A stretch of 64,000 nucleotides of DNA, taken from Xiphias gladius. Taxonomy: Eukaryota; Chordata; Actinopteri; Istiophoriformes; Xiphiidae. Made by a program: the position numbers and the translations under genes. Below the pieces are notes generated by a model that was not told the DNA's origin, ran no database searches, and was given only the letters and a program-made list of their open reading frames with translations. Below, piece by piece: positions 60,438 through 64,000 of the stretch (positions are counted from its first letter, which is position 1; the number at the start of each line of letters is the position of its first letter). The stretch covers positions 15,376,706 to 15,440,705 of the forward strand of contig NC_053417.1 of assembly GCF_016859285.1 (NCBI RefSeq), in the 5' to 3' direction.

Positions 60438-63293
60438 ACCTTAGCATACTGGCTGCCAAGCATATATACATGCATCTGTGTGTGCACACTCAAACCAACC
60501 TTTCCATGCACATATACACACACAAACCATTGAATCAGAAAGGCTGTGAAAAGGACCAAAATGTTCCAGCAGAAAAAAATATCCTCATGCAGAGTGACAT
60601 AATTAAAAACACTCTTAGCATTCTTAAACACACACACACACATAAAGAGGTCATGTTGGCTTAGGGAGCTCGGGGAGTTGCGTAAAGGAGCCATTTTGGT
60701 GGGAAATGTGGTATGAGAGGGAATGTAAAAGCGAACCTTTAAATGGAGGAGAGGGACAGCAGGGAAGGATGTTGACTAGCAGAGTGAAGCCTCCTCCACT
60801 GGAGGCGAAGCAGAGCACAAACAGCACATTGTACCGCCTTATTTATTTTCATAAAGGTTGAAGTGCTGGGTTTCAGCCCATCCTGGATGGAGGTCGGTAG
60901 GTACGTGGTTGACGGTGTGGGTTTGGATTTGTCTGGGTGCATATGTGTGTGCTTATGTGGGTATACTATATATCTGAGTGAAGGGAGGGAGACAAAGTGA
61001 ACTATGTATGGATATGAAAATGATGAGCTCAGCTCCGTTACCCCTCACTTCCTTGCAAGCACAAGGTTCCCTATAGACACAGAAAGACAAAACTCCCATC
61101 TCAGTTTTTTTCCTCTCTTCCCGTTTGTTCGTTACAAACTGTGATGTCACCTGTCTTTTGAGACTACGAGAGGCCCTCGGAGACACTCGAATGTTCACTT
61201 CACTTTGTTTGGAGAGCAGAGCGGATCCATCTCAGACCTCTGTCAATCTTAGTGGCATTTACTGATCTCTGTTAGATTTATTGGAGGTGCAGACGAAATG
61301 GGCAGAGCCCGGGGTGAAAACATTACAAATGAGGATTTTAAAAGAATTTGAGGAAAACCTCAGGAATGACACATATGTTTGAGATTGATAGAAACGTTTT
61401 TGGATTCTAGGCAGAATGTGCAATCCATGGTTGATCATTCAATTCATTACAAAAGTAGTCATCACATATTGATGTTAATCATTTCAAAGACTGAAATAGG
61501 AAGTTTACGGGTAGTGAAAGGGATTCCTAATCTGTTATTGATGTACGAGGAGTGTTTTGATACATATCAACACTATTATCCCTGATCTCAGGTTTTATAT
61601 GATCATCTTCCCATATTGTATTTCTTAGAAAAAAATAACACTGTCATATTTTCATAGACCTTATCAAAACCATACAACAAATCAGTCACTGATCATTTCT
61701 GACAGTAATATGAAAGAGAACCTCTTGATCAGTTTAGTTAAGAATTATGAAAGATGGCGGTAAATCAAAAAATGAAGCACCCAGTCGTTACACTAAAGCA
61801 GTGTTAGCAGTGTTTAGTTTTGACCCTGGCATTCAGTGTCATACATGCTGATATTTCATCAGAGAAAAGCACCGTTATAGAGCCATCTGCTCGCTGGCAT
61901 CTCTGCTCCTGTGACCATGATCTACATAGCAAATTAGCAATGCTAGGACTGGACCATTTGTGTGTACTTGTGTGTGATGACAGCATGTTAAGCGCTGCAT
62001 CCTTGGTCTATCAGTGAGACTGGAGCCTCATCTGCTTTAATAAAAAGCTCTGCATAGTCTGACATTCCTGCTTTCATTTCCCTAGTCGAACACAAGCCTC
62101 AAGATGACAGGCGCTCCACTCCTTTTTGGAAATCGATTCCCCTTCACATTGCCCTTTTGATTTTTCAACCGGTGCTGGCCATGATTCATTGGATGAGGGG
62201 GGAAATTGACAGAAAGAGCCCACTTTGTTTTTCCAATTTAAGCCCCCACTGAAGAAGTTTTTGTGAGTGATAGTGAGTGGAATATCTGCTCCTCTGATGA
62301 TAACCACCTATACTGTGTCGGCTTAAGCACTCTTGAGTTCCCTTTCTCTCTTCTCTCTCTCCCCCTTCTACCTCTCTCCTCGGCCTTCACTTTGGATTTC
62401 CTCTCGTTATCCGTCTCTGCCAGTTATAGCCAATTTGCCGGAAGTGCTGGAAACTTGCTGAAACTTTGCGTGTATTAGTGTGTCTGCGGGCTTGCATGTG
62501 CCCGCGTGTGTGGAAAGTTGACAAAGGTTGCGGGTACGGGAGAGGCCACTGAGTGTAATGCAGATCTGATATGATGACAGATGAAGATAAAGAGGCTACT
62601 ATTAAAAATGGGAGGCGTCTGTCTTCAGATGGGCCTTTGTGGGCACGTGCAAGACCAAGAGCGTGCAATGGCGAGAAAGGAGGGATAGGCCCTCAGAAGG
62701 CGTGGGAGGACACACAGGCACAAGATGGGCCTATGAGAACAAGATGCGGGGGGGTTCATATTTTTGGACGAACAACTAAAAGATCTGTCTTTTTTCCCCC
62801 ACAAAACACAAGTAGCAAAATGTCATGACAGTGCAGCAAGAGGAAGAGAAAAAGACAGAGTGAAAGAGACTTTGCTGAAAGATGACCAAATCTGATAGTG
62901 CTCTGAAAAGTAGCTCTGTTTGGCCTTTGGTGGGACTAACATGTGAACAGAGGCGAACATGGCCACCGCTGAGAAATTGGCTCTCTCTCATAAGTCATGC
63001 CTCACTTTCCCCACGTCTCTCCTCACTGACACATCAAGCATCTTACAGAGATATATAGTGAGAGAGTGAGATAGATGACTGGATAAGATTACATGTCTTG
63101 TCAGAGCTGAACATGTGTAAAACCTGCGGCTGGTGGAGCAGTTGATGGATGTGATGAGAAAGAATGCTAGGATTGCACTCTGTTTTCGCTGACGAACATA
63201 ACAACACACCGTCGCTTAAATAAGATATTAGTTTCTTTCTTTCTTTTTAAAAAAAAAAAAAAAAAAGGTCCTTCATTAAAAGCCTGTATAGGA

Positions 63294-63345
63294 TATGTGT
63301 GTGCGCGCGTGCGGGTGTGTGTGTGTGTTTGTGTGTGTGTGTTTC
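63294..63345. repeat. GT/GC microsatellite
   Basis: Alternating purine-pyrimidine tract beginning tgtgtgcgcgcgtgcg, then pure GT. Confidence 0.95.
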
Positions 63346-64000
63346 TGAGTAACCTGAATCTGGCTTTAGTGGGAGGGCACTGTGGACTGGTGTTCAGTGT
63401 CTCTATCATCACCAGCAATCTGTTTCAGCATGTCCACACACTGCACACATGCTCACATCAGCAATGGAAAAGCTCTACATTCCTTTCAAAATCACCATGC
63501 TGCATTTAGTGCATAGGCATTTAAAAACAAGCTGTCTTTATTGCCTTACACACCACTGTGTTGTTGACTGCTTGCCTGGAACCTGAATGACTGTATACAG
63601 AGGACGCGGCAACAATGTGGAATATACATCTTATCTGTTATTGGCATCAGAGTGTCAGACAGTAGTAAAGCCTGATTTTCCTAGGCTCCAGCCCACGCAG
63701 AGCTATAAGCAGACTGGGTCCAACTGACTGAGCGTCCCTGCCTTCTGTGTAGATAAAGAGATGAAACACCACAGATATGAAATCCTATCACAGAGGGAAA
63801 TTTTAAACATTATGAATATGTGTTAAAATCTCTTCTAATCAGTGCAGTTAAACATGATTGAAAGCAGCCGTCACATAACATGACCAGTGAGTTGGCAGCC
63901 ACTGAAAATGAAACATATCCAAAACCAGAAACAAAAGCAGAGAACTTTGTCAACTAAAACAAATCATGCAGTCGGGAAAAAAGAGCCATGGGGAACTTGA

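Larger units (their letters stand above)
56576..64000 (+). other. rarg: rarg intron after the A1 exon (continues past the window)
   Basis: At least 7.4 kb with no recognised exon. It holds large microsatellites at 57936-58169, 60386-60437 and 63297-63345 and an A tract near 63248-63267. Frames across the CA/GT tracts give low-complexity translations and are not genes. Confidence 0.7.

Overview
The window is vertebrate nuclear DNA, almost certainly from a ray-finned (teleost) fish. The evidence is short GT-AG introns, many CA/GT and GA/TC microsatellites, an internally deleted Tc1-type transposon of the fish kind, and genes whose predicted proteins match vertebrate families closely. Most of the sequence is intron, UTR and intergenic DNA. 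Family comparisons are from memory, not a database search.

Layout, left to right. (1) 1-7.85 kb, plus strand: 3' half of an RBMS single-strand RNA-binding protein gene (best match rbms2), with RRM2 to the stop codon and a long 3' UTR. (2) 7.85-16.7 kb, minus: complete SENP1/SENP2-type SUMO protease, 18 coding exons, about 718 residues; its 3' end converges on rbms2. A MITE-like element and a retroelement-like tail sit in an intron. (3) 17.5-23.6 kb, minus: complete faim2 (Lifeguard/TMBIM), 12 coding exons, 276 residues. (4) 24.3-28.7 kb, minus: mfsd5, intronless coding region, 482 residues, with a Tc1-like element in its 5' region. (5) 29.2-42 kb, minus: complete Rev-erb nuclear receptor, 580 residues, 8 coding exons, with a 6.5 kb first intron rich in E-boxes and a perfect RORE. 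Its place next to rarg points to nr1d4, the Rev-erb paralogue kept in fish and lost in mammals. (6) 56.2-64 kb, plus: first coding exon (A1 domain) of retinoic acid receptor gamma; the rest of the gene lies beyond the window.

Human relatives of RBMS2, SENP1, FAIM2, MFSD5 and RARG all map to 12q13, so the window is a rearranged piece of that paralogon. The nr1d4-rarg pair is a remnant of the ancestral THR-NR1D-RAR cluster; no THR gene is present.

The most interesting content is regulatory. The 14.6 kb between the nr1d4 and rarg coding starts holds a divergent pair of CTCF-like motifs, a perfect DR5 retinoic acid response element, a triple DR2 array 1.35 kb upstream of the rarg start, and a perfect CLEAR palindrome. 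nr1d4 intron 1 holds four CACGTG boxes, a perfect RORE and a palindromic kappa-B site. Together these suggest that circadian and retinoid control are wired side by side, each receptor gene carrying candidate sites for its own protein class. No wholly new gene system was found.
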